The notes beneath the pieces are model-generated. The model saw only the letters and a program-made list of their open reading frames with translations. It ran no database searches and was not told where the DNA came from. Source: Komagataeibacter medellinensis NBRC 3288 (lineage in GTDB: Bacteria; Pseudomonadota; Alphaproteobacteria; Acetobacterales; Acetobacteraceae). From it: DNA of 64,000 nt. This document shows positions 32,849 to 42,547 of this stretch, one piece after another. The stretch spans positions 1,727,501 to 1,791,500 of the forward strand of contig NC_016027.1 of the NCBI RefSeq assembly GCF_000182745.2, written 5' to 3'. The translations under genes were made by a program, and so were the position numbers. Position 1 is the stretch's first letter; every line of letters begins with the position of its first letter.

Positions 32849-35066
32849 CGGCTTTACCATCACCATTTCCGCAGTCGATAAGGCCAGCCGGGTGATGAAC
32901 GACATCACCAGGCGGGTCAACGGCATGAATGCCCCCATCCGCCGCTTCCGGGGGGCATTCGGTCGGTTCATGGATGCCAGTGGTGTGCGCCGCCTCGCGG
33001 GCGCATTCCGGGACTGGACGGCGGCAGGCCTCGGCACGGCAGCATCCCTGCTCAAGGTCATTGAGCCCATGGGCATCCTGACGGGTGCCGCATCGCTGAC
33101 AGGCCTCTACAAGCTGACCACCGCCTGGGCGCAGTTCGGCACGCGCCTGGGTTTTGACGCCCAGCGCATAGGCATCCTGCCCCAGAAACTGCAGGCCCTG
33201 CAGGGGGCAGCAGAAGAAGCCGGTGCATCAGCCGGGTCCATGACGACCGGCCTGCGCTCCCTGCACGACAACATGGTCGATGCCATCGGCGGCCGGAACA
33301 ATGAGGCCCTGCTCTATTTCCGCCAGCTCGGCATCCGCATAGGCAGCATGCGCGGCGGCGTCCGCGATGTGACGCAGGTACTCCCTGAACTGGCCGACAA
33401 GATTGCCCGGCTGCGCGACCCGACCCTGCAGGCCCGCGTTGCCACCCAGTTGCTGGGTTCTGCCGGTGAAGATCTGCTCCCTTACCTGCGCCGTGGCTCA
33501 AAAGGCATGCAGATGCTGGAGGCCGATGCCCGCAGGCTGGGCGTGACCAACCAGAAAGGCGTGCAGGCTGCATCCGATCTTCAACTGGCCCAGACCCGGC
33601 TGGGGCTGGCCACGCGCGGCCTCGCCTATTCCATTGCGGAAAAAGCAGGCCCGGGGCTGCAGTCCCTGCTCAACTGGTTTACCGACCTGATCGCCAAGAA
33701 CCGCGAGGCCATTGCCGCCCGGATCGGGCAGGCAGTCGAGTCCTTCGCCAAATGGATCATGTCCGTGGACTGGAAGCAGATCGGCGATGACATTGCCGAG
33801 GTTGCCGATGATGCCCAGAGCGTGGCCAGAAGCCTGGGCGGCTGGAAAGAGACCGCGAAGGATGTCGGCAAGGTCATCATGGCCGTCCTGATCGGCCGGA
33901 TGCTGCTGGGCCTCGGCATGACGCTGGGCAAGATCGTACAGGTCACTCTGGCCCTCAAGGCCATGCGCACGGCAACCATTGCTGCCGAGGCCGCATCAGC
34001 CGCCAGTGCGGCTGCGGCCGCCGCAGCAGGAGGCACTGAGGCGGCAGCGGCAACAGGCGCCGGATCTGTGGCGGAAGGCGCTGCAGTGGCAGGGGGAGCC
34101 GCCGCCGCTGCGGGCGGCGCTGCCAGAACGGGCATTGTGGCGCGCACAATGAACATGGGCCGCGCCGGTCTGCGCCTGGGCGGCCGTGCGTTGCCTCTCC
34201 TGGGCATGACCGCCCTGGCATATGATGTGTGGAATGAAGTCCTTACCGGTGGCGGCCACCTGGCCCGCAATGACACCATCGTAAGAACACCGCCCCTGAA
34301 AAAGGACGTGGCGGCAGAAGCCCGCATCGCCGCCGCGCGTCATGGTCTGGACCCTGACCGGTTTTCCAGCCTGCTCCAGACCGAAGGGGGTGGCTATCGC
34401 AACGTATCGCCAGCCGGCGCATTCGGACCGGCCCAGCTCATGCCGGGAACAGCGGGTGGACTGGGGCTTCCCAGGTCCATCAATGATCCGCACTACACCT
34501 GGCAGGGCAATCTGGATGGCGGTGCACGCTACTTCAAAAGCCTGCTCGACCTGTTTCACGGCAATTACGAAGCGGCGGAAGCGGCCTATAACGCCGGGCC
34601 GAACAAGGCAGGGGTAAAGCTGTTTGCCGCCACCGGCGACCCGTCACGCCTCCCCCGGGAAACGCAGGATTACGTCGCCTCCATTGACGCCCTGACCAGT
34701 TCCGCCAAACGCATGCATGCTGATGTCGCGCACGGTGATGGTGTGCCGGTCCCCGCAGATGATGATGCCGCTGGAGAAACGGCTGCCGCTCCGGTCGGTG
34801 CACCGCGTGGCCCGGTCTGGCAGGACCGGCCGGCCCAGGGCGCCGCTGCCCGCTCCGGTTCGGACAACGATAGTGCCAGATCTGAAACCGCATCCCGCTC
34901 CGGGGGGGGCACCTGGAACGATTTTGCCCGGCGCCTGACCGTTGATCTGCGCGTCCACAACGATGGCCATCCGCAGGCCCCGCGTGTCAGCATAAAGGGC
35001 GCACGCATGGCGGGCGGTGGCCCCGCGCCAAAAATCTCCACTGCCATGCCGTCGGAATCGATGTAA
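32841..35066 (+). CDS. tape measure protein fused to a lytic transglycosylase
   Basis: The 741-aa protein sets tail length. The long helical, alanine-rich part spans residues about 1-480, with hydrophobic segments near 350-460. A C-terminal SLT-type lytic transglycosylase domain spans about 497-590: AARHGLDPDRFSSLLQTEGGG with catalytic Glu515, GAFGPAQLMPGTA, and AAEAAYNAGPNKAG. Such a domain would open peptidoglycan during DNA injection. The tail beyond residue 620 is charged and low in complexity. It overlaps the chaperone extension at its start. Confidence 0.88.
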   Translation: MASGFTITISAVDKASRVMNDITRRVNGMNAPIRRFRGAFGRFMDASGVRRLAGAFRDWTAAGLGTAASLLKVIEPMGILTGAASLTGLYKLTTAWAQFGTRLGFDAQRIGILPQKLQALQGAAEEAGASAGSMTTGLRSLHDNMVDAIGGRNNEALLYFRQLGIRIGSMRGGVRDVTQVLPELADKIARLRDPTLQARVATQLLGSAGEDLLPYLRRGSKGMQMLEADARRLGVTNQKGVQAASDLQLAQTRLGLATRGLAYSIAEKAGPGLQSLLNWFTDLIAKNREAIAARIGQAVESFAKWIMSVDWKQIGDDIAEVADDAQSVARSLGGWKETAKDVGKVIMAVLIGRMLLGLGMTLGKIVQVTLALKAMRTATIAAEAASAASAAAAAAAGGTEAAAATGAGSVAEGAAVAGGAAAAAGGAARTGIVARTMNMGRAGLRLGGRALPLLGMTALAYDVWNEVLTGGGHLARNDTIVRTPPLKKDVAAEARIAAARHGLDPDRFSSLLQTEGGGYRNVSPAGAFGPAQLMPGTAGGLGLPRSINDPHYTWQGNLDGGARYFKSLLDLFHGNYEAAEAAYNAGPNKAGVKLFAATGDPSRLPRETQDYVASIDALTSSAKRMHADVAHGDGVPVPADDDAAGETAAAPVGAPRGPVWQDRPAQGAAARSGSDNDSARSETASRSGGGTWNDFARRLTVDLRVHNDGHPQAPRVSIKGARMAGGGPAPKISTAMPSESM

Positions 35067-36371
35067 ATGTCCGTAATCGACCTGTTCATCCCCGCCATAT
35101 GGCGGGGTGTCCCGTTCCTGGTGCGTGAAGGTTCGCTATCCGGCGGACGACGCACTGCTGTCCATGAATATCCATACCGTGATGACCCATGGCCCGAGGA
35201 TATGGGCCGCGCACCCCGCGTCATGACACTGGCCGGGCGCCTGGTGGGCGATGATGTGTACCTCCAGCGCGCCGCCCTGCTGGCTGCCTGTGAACTGGAA
35301 GGCCCGGGCCTTCTGATCCATCCTACCCTGGGCCCGGTGCAGTGCAGCCTGGTCGAGCCGGTCCAGTTCCGCGACCGGGGCGAAGCGCAGCGTGAGGTCC
35401 AGTTCGATCTGGTCCTGATGCAGGCCGGCTCGCGTCTCTATCCCAACCTGCTCATCAATACCCAGAATGCGATCCTTGTCGCGGTTGCGGCTGCCGTCCT
35501 GGCCGTGGCCGACGTTCTGGCCAGCCAGCTTGCCAGCATAAAATCCACCGCCAGTGCCGTAAGCCTGGGGGCGCAGAATGTCGCCAGCGCATGGGGGGCA
35601 GGCGCATCGGCGGCAGGCCGCGATCCCGCCGCCATCGCGAACGAAACCTCGGGCCTGACCAGCTATAACGGGCGCTATGCCGGCGGCATGCTGGCCGCGC
35701 CCGCACCTGCCAACGCCACTGTGGCCAGCCAGCGCGCTGCCGTCATCACGTCCCGCACCGCGATCGATGCGGCCGTGGCAGCCCTGTCCACAGCCGCACT
35801 GTCCGCCGTATCCGATCCTGCCGCCTGCGCCACGGCCGCGCGGGCCGTGGTCGTGGCCATCCGGGCCGCCACCATCAGCCCGGCCGACCAGATCCGCGTG
35901 CTGTCTACGCTGGCCGGCTACCAGCCATCCGTCATGGCCACCACGGCCCCCATCGGGGCGGATGTCGCCACCGCACAGACCGCCATGGGCAACGCCCTGC
36001 GCCGCTCCGCCATCATCGGCCTGGCCGAAGCGGTCGAGGCGGCCCAGCCGGACAGTGCCGAACAGGCGCAGGCCATGCTGGTCAGCATCATCACCGTGCT
36101 CGATGCCGAGATCATCACGGCAGCCGACAGTGCGGACAGCGAAAGCTATGCCGCGCTCCGCGCGCTCCGCACCACCGTGGTGCAGGATCTGAGCGAGCGC
36201 GGCGCCCAGCTCGCTCACATCGAGACATTCACGTTCAACGCCTCCATGCCCGCCATCACGCTGGCATGGCGTCTCTACAAAGACCCGACCCGCACCCGCG
36301 ACCTGGTCGCCCGCGCGGACTGTCCCCATCCCCTGTTCATGCCCCTGCAGTTCGAGGCCCTGGACCAATGA
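35067..36371 (+). CDS. DNA circularisation/baseplate protein (Mu gp43, gpN-like)
   Basis: The first about 130 residues of this 434-aa protein (PAIWRGVPFLVREGSLSGGRRTAVHEYPYRD then FDLVLMQAG) match the DNA-circulation N-terminal domain of Mu-type gpN proteins. The rest is alanine-rich and helical, with a final QFEALDQ. In Mu the equivalent is a baseplate component linking the tail tube to the hub. It overlaps the next gene by four bases. Confidence 0.8.
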   Translation: MSVIDLFIPAIWRGVPFLVREGSLSGGRRTAVHEYPYRDDPWPEDMGRAPRVMTLAGRLVGDDVYLQRAALLAACELEGPGLLIHPTLGPVQCSLVEPVQFRDRGEAQREVQFDLVLMQAGSRLYPNLLINTQNAILVAVAAAVLAVADVLASQLASIKSTASAVSLGAQNVASAWGAGASAAGRDPAAIANETSGLTSYNGRYAGGMLAAPAPANATVASQRAAVITSRTAIDAAVAALSTAALSAVSDPAACATAARAVVVAIRAATISPADQIRVLSTLAGYQPSVMATTAPIGADVATAQTAMGNALRRSAIIGLAEAVEAAQPDSAEQAQAMLVSIITVLDAEIITAADSADSESYAALRALRTTVVQDLSERGAQLAHIETFTFNASMPAITLAWRLYKDPTRTRDLVARADCPHPLFMPLQFEALDQ

Positions 36372-37516
36372 ACCTGATCAACGCCCTGGCAGGCGGCGAC
36401 CTGCCGGACATCAACACCGAAGTCACGCTGACCGTGGGCAACACGAAATGGTCCGGCTGGCAGGAAATCCGTGTCACGCGCGGGGCCGAACGCTGCCCGT
36501 CCGATTACGATATCGGTCTGACCGAGAAATATCTCGACACCAGCCAGCTCGACATCATGCCCGGGGAGCCCTGCACGCTTTCCATCGGCGATGTAAAGGT
36601 GATCGACGGATACGTGGATATTTACGAAATCGGTGTCGGCACAGGCCATCAGGTCCGTATCGGCGGCCGCTCGCGCTGCTCCGATCTGGTCGATACGCAT
36701 GCCGTCGTGCCGCGCGGCCAGCTGGGCAGCTGTGATCTGGTCCAGCTGGCCAAGCAGCTCTGCACGCCCTACGGGATCGATGTGGTGACAAAGAACATCA
36801 CGCTGCCATCGACCACCAGCGACCGCATCATCCAGATCTTCAATGTAACACTCGGGCAGACCCCCTATCAGCTGATCGAGGAATGCGCCCGGTATATGGC
36901 GGTCATGGTTTACGATGATGCGGACGGCAACCTTGTTCTGTCATCTGTCGGCACAGACACCCACGCCAGCGGTTTTGCCGAGGGTGTGAACGTACTGGAA
37001 TGCAGCGTCACCTACCGCATGGATGAGCGCTTCAGTACCTACCTGCCCGTCCTGTTCAGCGTGCAGAACTTCAACGATTTCGACAATGCCAACGCCGGCA
37101 ACCAGTTTACCCCGCTCAAAGATCCCGGCGTGCCACGCTACCGACCCTATTTCGTGGTCAGTGAACAGAGCTACAACGGCCAGTTCCTGGCTGAACTGCG
37201 GGCCAAGTGGGAACTACAGCGCCGGCGTGGCCGCTCGCAGGCCGTGCGCCTGGTCTGCGATTCCTGGCATGACAGGGCTGGCGTACTCTGGACCCCGAAC
37301 ACCCTTGTGCCCGTTCACCTGCCGGCCCTTAAACTGCCCGGCAAGACATGGCTGATTACCGATGTGACGTTCTCCAAGAGTGCCGAGCAGGGCACCACGG
37401 CGGAACTGACCCTGATGCCGCCCGAGGCCATGACAGTCGAGCCCGCCGTGCAGACCCCGTTTGACTGGCAGGTGCAGAATGATTTGGCCAGCACTGCCGG
37501 GCAGGAACAGGCATAA
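36368..37516 (+). CDS. baseplate hub protein (Mu gp44, gpP-like)
   Basis: The 382-aa protein starts at ATG 36368 and matches the Mu gpP/T4 gp27-type hub: TKWSGWQEIRVTRGAERCPSDYDIGL, VRIGGRSRCSDLVD, LAKQLCTPYGIDV, and PALKLPGKTWLITDVTFSKS. It forms the baseplate centre that holds the spike. Its stop overlaps the spike gene. Confidence 0.85.
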   Translation: MNLINALAGGDLPDINTEVTLTVGNTKWSGWQEIRVTRGAERCPSDYDIGLTEKYLDTSQLDIMPGEPCTLSIGDVKVIDGYVDIYEIGVGTGHQVRIGGRSRCSDLVDTHAVVPRGQLGSCDLVQLAKQLCTPYGIDVVTKNITLPSTTSDRIIQIFNVTLGQTPYQLIEECARYMAVMVYDDADGNLVLSSVGTDTHASGFAEGVNVLECSVTYRMDERFSTYLPVLFSVQNFNDFDNANAGNQFTPLKDPGVPRYRPYFVVSEQSYNGQFLAELRAKWELQRRRGRSQAVRLVCDSWHDRAGVLWTPNTLVPVHLPALKLPGKTWLITDVTFSKSAEQGTTAELTLMPPEAMTVEPAVQTPFDWQVQNDLASTAGQEQA

Positions 37517-37992
37517 TGAGGCACCTGCTTTCCCGCCTGTTCGGTATTGGCCGCACAACGACTGCGCCGAACGATAGCGGCCCCGTCCAGACCGTGCAGA
37601 TCAGCCTCAATGAATATGAAACGCTGGATGGCAAGCCGGTCATCATCGCCTACGGCCTGATCAGCTGCCCGCCTGTCGGGTCTGATGTCATGCTCACATG
37701 TACTGGCGGCAAACGCACGGACAGCGTGATCACCGGCCACAACCACCAGAAATACCGCCATACCGGCGCGCAGCCGGGTGAGGCCGGCATCGCGAATCCG
37801 GTTGTCGGCACCGTCATTCTCGCAAAGGCGAATGGGGATGTTTACATCAAGCCCGCATCCGGCAAGGTCATTGTGGATGGCGGCACAGTCACGGCAAAAG
37901 ATTTCATCACCGCCGGCGGCGTCAAGCTGTCCGATCACACCCATAGCGGGGTCCAGCAGGGCAGCTCCAGCACACAAGGGCCACAGGGATGA
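37516..37992 (+). CDS. baseplate spike protein (Mu gp45-like)
   Basis: The 158-aa protein has an N-terminal OB-type beta domain and a short beta-helical tip. The C-terminal ITAGGVKLSDHTHSGV contains the H-x-H motif that, in related spikes, binds an iron ion at the needle tip. It pierces the outer membrane when the tail contracts. It overlaps the next gene by four bases. Confidence 0.85.
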   Translation: MRHLLSRLFGIGRTTTAPNDSGPVQTVQISLNEYETLDGKPVIIAYGLISCPPVGSDVMLTCTGGKRTDSVITGHNHQKYRHTGAQPGEAGIANPVVGTVILAKANGDVYIKPASGKVIVDGGTVTAKDFITAGGVKLSDHTHSGVQQGSSSTQGPQG

Positions 37993-38468
37993 CCGATATC
38001 CGCCTGGTCTATGACAACACGAAAATGCACTGCGACTGGGTCATCACCAATGGTGATCTGGACACGGACGCGGATCTGGAAACCGCCGTCCTGTTCAGCC
38101 TGTTTACCGATGCCCCTGCCCCCAGCGGCACGGTCACGCCCGACGGATCGAACGACCTGCGTGGCTGCTGGATCGACGGGCTGGAAAGTTTCCAGATGGG
38201 CTCCCTGCTCTGGACGATCGAGGGTGCGAAGAAACAGGGCAACAGCCTGCTGACCCACGCCCGCACCATATGCGAACAGGCCCTGCAATGGCTGGTCGAT
38301 GACGGGATCGTGGGCAGTATTACCGTGCAGACATCGTGGCTGAACGCCACATCCTTGAATATCGGCATCCGTCTGACAAAGCCCGATGGCACCGACACAT
38401 CCTTCCAGTATGCGTGGGCATGGAAGGACACCGCCCGGAATGCCCTATCAACAGCCAACCCTTTCTGA
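37989..38468 (+). CDS. baseplate protein (Mu gp46-like)
   Basis: The 159-aa protein (LVYDNTKMHCDWVITNGDLDTDADLETAVLFSLFTDAPAP, then GCWIDGLESFQMGSLLW and RTICEQALQWLVDDG) is the gp46-type baseplate wedge component found next to gp45 and gp47 in Mu-like tails. Its 3' end overlaps the gp47-like gene by 29 bases. Confidence 0.82.
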   Translation: MTDIRLVYDNTKMHCDWVITNGDLDTDADLETAVLFSLFTDAPAPSGTVTPDGSNDLRGCWIDGLESFQMGSLLWTIEGAKKQGNSLLTHARTICEQALQWLVDDGIVGSITVQTSWLNATSLNIGIRLTKPDGTDTSFQYAWAWKDTARNALSTANPF

Positions 38469-39555
38469 CCTGAAATCCCAGGCCCTGAACGATATTGTCT
38501 CAAGCAATATCACGAAGGGCCTGTCCCTCCTGCCGCGTTCCGTACTGCGCACCCTGGCATGGTGTTTTTCCAACCTGACCTGGGGCAATTACGACTATCT
38601 GGCCTACTGCTACCGGCAGGCGGTCCCTTTTACCGCCACGGATGAAAATCTGGACGGCTGGGGGGCGATGCGCGACATCCTGCGCAAGGATGCCACCACG
38701 GCCAGCGGCCAGGTCCAGTTCACCGGCTGCACGCCGGACGTCCCGCTCCCGTCCGGCACCGTCATCATGCGTGCCGATGGGGTGGATTATGCCACCACCG
38801 CTGATGCCACGGCCGATGCCTCGGGCACGCTGACGGTGCCCGTTACCTGTCAGTCCACGGGCGCTACCGGAAATTGTGATGCCGGCGTGGCTTTCAGCCT
38901 GCTCACATCTGTCTCCGGCATCCCGGCACAGGGCAGCACGCCTGCCGGCATGACCGGTAGCGCCGATCAGGAGACCGACAGCGAATACCGCACCCGGGTG
39001 CTCACGGCCTACGCATCCCGCGCGGGTGGCGGCCGCCAGTCCGACTATGTGGAATGGGCGGAAGATGTGGCTGGCGTCACCCGCGCCTGGTGCAACCCGC
39101 TCGCCTTCGGCCCCGGCACCGTCACGGTCTATGTGATGCTGGATGATGCGCAGGAGGAAAATGGCGGATACCCGCAGGGAACAGACGGGTGTGCAACAAA
39201 CGAAACCCGATACACTGTTGCCACTGGCGACCAGCTAGCCGTTGCCAATGCCATCTGGACCGAACAGCCGGTTACTGCACTGGTGGCCGTATGCGCGCCC
39301 AAACCGTTCCCCGTGGATGTCATCGTAGCGAACCTTTCCCCCAACACCGCAACCCAGATCGCAGCCATGAAAACCGCTCTGTCTGACCTGTATTTCAGGT
39401 CTGGCACCCCTCTGGGCATGACACTGGAACAGAGTGATATCGAAAGTGCCCTGATTTCCACTGGCGCATCGTTCACCATCGCCTCGCCCTCTGGTCCTGT
39501 ATCCATACCGGTCGGCTCCCTGCCATCCGTCGGCAATCTGGTAGCAACATCCTGA
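38440..39555 (+). CDS. baseplate J-like protein (Mu gp47-like)
   Basis: ATG 38440 gives 371 residues, the usual length. PTLSDLKSQALNDI at the N-terminus, the SEYRTRVLTAYASRAGGGRQSDYVEWAEDVAGVTRAW motif and PNTATQIAAMKTALSDLYFR identify the baseplate J/gp47 family, a wedge protein that transmits the signal from fibres to the baseplate. Its stop abuts the next ATG. Confidence 0.88.
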   Translation: MPYQQPTLSDLKSQALNDIVSSNITKGLSLLPRSVLRTLAWCFSNLTWGNYDYLAYCYRQAVPFTATDENLDGWGAMRDILRKDATTASGQVQFTGCTPDVPLPSGTVIMRADGVDYATTADATADASGTLTVPVTCQSTGATGNCDAGVAFSLLTSVSGIPAQGSTPAGMTGSADQETDSEYRTRVLTAYASRAGGGRQSDYVEWAEDVAGVTRAWCNPLAFGPGTVTVYVMLDDAQEENGGYPQGTDGCATNETRYTVATGDQLAVANAIWTEQPVTALVAVCAPKPFPVDVIVANLSPNTATQIAAMKTALSDLYFRSGTPLGMTLEQSDIESALISTGASFTIASPSGPVSIPVGSLPSVGNLVATS

Positions 39556-40151
39556 TGGGCATTCCCGGCTACTCCGCTGACCGGACACTGGCAGCCTTCA
39601 AGCGCACCCTCCCGCGGGGCCGTGCGTGGCCGCGCGGAACCGATACGGTCATGCATGCCGCGCTTGCAGGCTTCATGCCCACGGCCGCACGCTTCATCAA
39701 CGCCGCCCGTTCCATAGTGCCTGATGTCTTTCCGGCTACGGCCACCAGCGTGCTGGATGAATGGGAAGCAACCCTTGGGCTGCCCGATCCCTGCGCGGGT
39801 AACAGTCCCACCATCCAGCAGCGTCGCAACCAGGTAGTGGCCCGTCTGGCTGATACCGGCGGCGCGTCCGTCGGCTACTTCGTCCAGTTTGCCAAAAACC
39901 TCGGATACGACATCACCATCACCCAGTTTTCCCCTGCACAGGCGGACTTCCTGTGTGCGGATGACCCGGTTTACGACCCGTTCTGGGCCTATGTCTGGCG
40001 CGTGAACGCGGCCAGCACCACCGTCACCTATTTCTCCGCTGATCAGTCCTACGCTGATGATGCACTCGCCGTCTGGGGCAATGCCGTCCTCGAGTGTGAA
40101 ATTACGGCGCGTGTCCCTGCCCACACCTCTGTCCTGTTTGCATACGGATAA
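39555..40151 (+). CDS. DUF2313 tail protein (Mu gp48-like)
   Basis: The 198-aa protein (LAAFKRTLPRGRAWPRG, LDEWEATLGLPDPC, QQRRNQVVARLADTGG, YFVQFAKNLGYDITI) is a DUF2313/YmfQ-type protein, the last conserved baseplate gene of Mu-type tails. It is followed by the fibre. Confidence 0.85.
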   Translation: MGIPGYSADRTLAAFKRTLPRGRAWPRGTDTVMHAALAGFMPTAARFINAARSIVPDVFPATATSVLDEWEATLGLPDPCAGNSPTIQQRRNQVVARLADTGGASVGYFVQFAKNLGYDITITQFSPAQADFLCADDPVYDPFWAYVWRVNAASTTVTYFSADQSYADDALAVWGNAVLECEITARVPAHTSVLFAYG

Positions 40152-40157
40152 TCAATC

Positions 40158-42134
40158 ATGGTCTATCGTATAGACGACACCACAGCAGTTGCGACATTAC
40201 CAGCAAACCCCACAGACAATATTGGAAATCCGGGTTTTTTTACTGGAGGCTCCACTGGGGGGCAGTCCGCGACACGCGTACGCTACTGGTGGCTCAATAT
40301 GGTCCAGGAGGAATTATTCGCCATCCCTGCTGCCGTCGGCATGGCGCCCGACAAGAGCAATAACGGGCAGGTTCTGGCAGCAATCAAACAGCTGATTTCC
40401 ACTGCGCTGTCTGATGGCGGCGTCCTGCAGCTGGTGAACGATGCCACGACTGGCATTGCCTCGCTGGGCTTCAACACCCAGCAGAAAATCGTGGCGGCAA
40501 CAGATACCGCAGGCACCGTATATTTCCTGCCCCAGACATACACGGACAGCCAGACCGACTATATCCAGCAACTGGGGTACGTGCCCGGCGGCGGGAACGC
40601 GGCAGGTTACCTGTCTGTTGTGACGGCCAAGGGCACCTATCAGGGGGCGATGCAGCCGTGGGTCACCGCCAACTTTGTCGCCGGGCTGGCCAATGACGTG
40701 ACCGTGGCCATGCAATCCATGGGCTTCAACACCCAGCAGGACATCGTGGCATGCACCGATTCCGCAGGTGTGGTCAGGTTCCTGCCCCAGACCTACACGG
40801 ACAGCCAGACCGCCTACATCGAGCGGCTCGGGTATGTCGCCAAGGACAGTTCGGGCCTCTCCTATCTCTCGATCGAGACGGCAGAAGGCAATTACCTGGG
40901 CGCCACCCGCGACTGGACAGCCGCTTCCTATGTCGCGCAACTGTCCAATGCCTATACCACGCCGGTTGTAAGCATCGGGTTCAACACCCAGCAGAACATC
41001 GTGGCATGCACCGATTCCGCAGGTGTGGTCAGGTTCCTGCCCCAGACCTACACGGACAGCCAGACCGCCTACATCGAGCGGCTCGGGTATGTCGCCAAGG
41101 ACAGTTCGGGCCTCTCCTATCTCTCGATCGAGACGGCAGAAGGCAATTACCTGGGCGCCACACGCGACTGGGCAGCCGCCACCTATGTCGCGCAACTGTC
41201 CAATGCCAATACCACGCCGGTTGTAAGCATCGGGTTCAACACTGACCAGAACATCGTGGCGTGCACGGATTCCAAGGGTGTCGCACGCTTCCTGCCCCAG
41301 ACCTACACGGACAGTCAGACAGCCTACATCCAGCGGCTTGGATATGTCGCCGACGATGGAAGCGGCGCGGATTACCTCTCTATCGAGACAGCATCGGGCA
41401 ATTACCTGGGGGCAACGCGAAGCTGGACGACCGCGCAGGTCGATGCCGTCTCTCCCGGTCGTCTCCTGAATGTCCAGAAATTCGCCACGCCCGGATCGGC
41501 AACCTACACCCCGACGGCAGGCACCAAAACCATCGAGGTGTTGGTCCAGGGCGGTGGTGCCGCTGGTGGTTCGTGCGCAGCAACGGCCAGCAATGAGATT
41601 GCAATGGGGGCTGCCGGCGGTGCCGGTGCCTTCGCGTTTGCCCGCTACGCGATATCCAGCCTGGATGTCTCGTCTGGCGTTCCCATTACCGTTGGCGGCT
41701 ATGGCACGGCATCCGCAGGCAATGCTGGCGGAAACGGGGGCGCATCATCGTTTGGCAGTTACTGCACGGCTCCGGGCGGGATTGGCGGCTTCTATGGCAC
41801 CGCAAATGTGTCGGCCTCCAATATCTTTTCGGGTTCTTCGGGCAGGTCGGCTACGCCCAGCGGCAGCGGCATACTGGTTTCCGAGATTGGTGAGAGCGGC
41901 GGTCCCTGCATTGCAACGGGCGTCGTTACCGGGAACGCCATTGGCGTCATGGCGGGCGGCCGCTCCCGTTTCGGGTCCGGTGGCCCCCCGATGAGCGGCG
42001 GTTCGGGTTCCCCCGGCAGCGCGCAGAACTTCGGTGCAGGCGGATCGGGGGCGTGCTGCGGGCCGAATAACACCACGGGCGTCGTGGCCGGGAACGGCGG
42101 CGGCGGCCTCATCCTGATCAGGGAGTATGCGTAA
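40158..42134 (+). CDS. tail fibre with four 85-residue repeats
   Basis: The 658-aa protein starts with a fibre-attachment segment (VYRIDDTTAVATLPANP, then RYWWLNMVQEELFAI), then carries four tandem copies of an 85-residue unit. Its C-terminal half (from about residue 445) is rich in Gly, Ala and Ser (GGSCAATASNEIAMGAAGGAGAF...), and ends GGGLILIREYA. The Gly-rich tip resembles domains that bind host receptors and vary quickly. It overlaps the next gene by one base. Confidence 0.82.
   Translation: MVYRIDDTTAVATLPANPTDNIGNPGFFTGGSTGGQSATRVRYWWLNMVQEELFAIPAAVGMAPDKSNNGQVLAAIKQLISTALSDGGVLQLVNDATTGIASLGFNTQQKIVAATDTAGTVYFLPQTYTDSQTDYIQQLGYVPGGGNAAGYLSVVTAKGTYQGAMQPWVTANFVAGLANDVTVAMQSMGFNTQQDIVACTDSAGVVRFLPQTYTDSQTAYIERLGYVAKDSSGLSYLSIETAEGNYLGATRDWTAASYVAQLSNAYTTPVVSIGFNTQQNIVACTDSAGVVRFLPQTYTDSQTAYIERLGYVAKDSSGLSYLSIETAEGNYLGATRDWAAATYVAQLSNANTTPVVSIGFNTDQNIVACTDSKGVARFLPQTYTDSQTAYIQRLGYVADDGSGADYLSIETASGNYLGATRSWTTAQVDAVSPGRLLNVQKFATPGSATYTPTAGTKTIEVLVQGGGAAGGSCAATASNEIAMGAAGGAGAFAFARYAISSLDVSSGVPITVGGYGTASAGNAGGNGGASSFGSYCTAPGGIGGFYGTANVSASNIFSGSSGRSATPSGSGILVSEIGESGGPCIATGVVTGNAIGVMAGGRSRFGSGGPPMSGGSGSPGSAQNFGAGGSGACCGPNNTTGVVAGNGGGGLILIREYA
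40467..41486 (+). repeat. four tandem 255-bp coding repeats
   Basis: Units begin at 40467, 40722, 40977 and 41232, each 255 bp (85 codons) and starting GFNT. Units two and three are almost identical at DNA level; one and four have diverged. This suggests recent unequal recombination. Confidence 0.85.
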
Positions 42135-42547
42135 TGGCCACATCCACATATGCATGGGTGCACAATGGCGTCGTGGGGCAGATCATTACCACCGATGCAA
42201 CCCTGTCATCGCTCTACGCCCCGGATTTCGTGGCGGCCTGCGTGGACGTCACGGCCGTTTCGCCTGTACCGCAGGAACGCTGGACCGCAACGCAGGCGGC
42301 CAGCGGGGCATGGACCTTTGCCGCACCGGTTGCTGCTGTCGTGCCGCTGAAAACACAGGCGCAGGATGCATTGACATCTGCTGCGTCCGCCACATGGCAG
42401 GCCTATGGCATGTATGGGGAATCAACACCTGCAGATATCGTGGCTTACCTGAAAGCCCTGCAGGCAATCGCCAATGGCTCTGATGTAACCAGCACAATGT
42501 TGCCTGTGGCGCCTGCCGATCTTAATGGGACATCGCAGACATCATGA
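42134..42547 (+). CDS. tail fibre-associated protein
   Basis: The 137-aa protein begins TYAWVHNGVVGQIITTDATLSSLYAPDFVAACVDV, a pattern seen in small proteins after phage tail fibres. An alanine-rich helical middle and a short soluble end follow. It may be a fibre assembly chaperone or a distal fibre part. The overlap with the next gene is four bases. Confidence 0.6.
   Translation: MATSTYAWVHNGVVGQIITTDATLSSLYAPDFVAACVDVTAVSPVPQERWTATQAASGAWTFAAPVAAVVPLKTQAQDALTSAASATWQAYGMYGESTPADIVAYLKALQAIANGSDVTSTMLPVAPADLNGTSQTS

Noticed and set aside
35136-36368. Leftward open frame of 410 codons
   Set aside because: It is antisense to the gpN-like baseplate gene and low in complexity (Gly, His, Asp, Arg).
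40467-41486. Direct repeats considered as CRISPR or phage iterons
   Set aside because: The units are 255 bp, in frame and encode a fibre repeat; there are no spacers.
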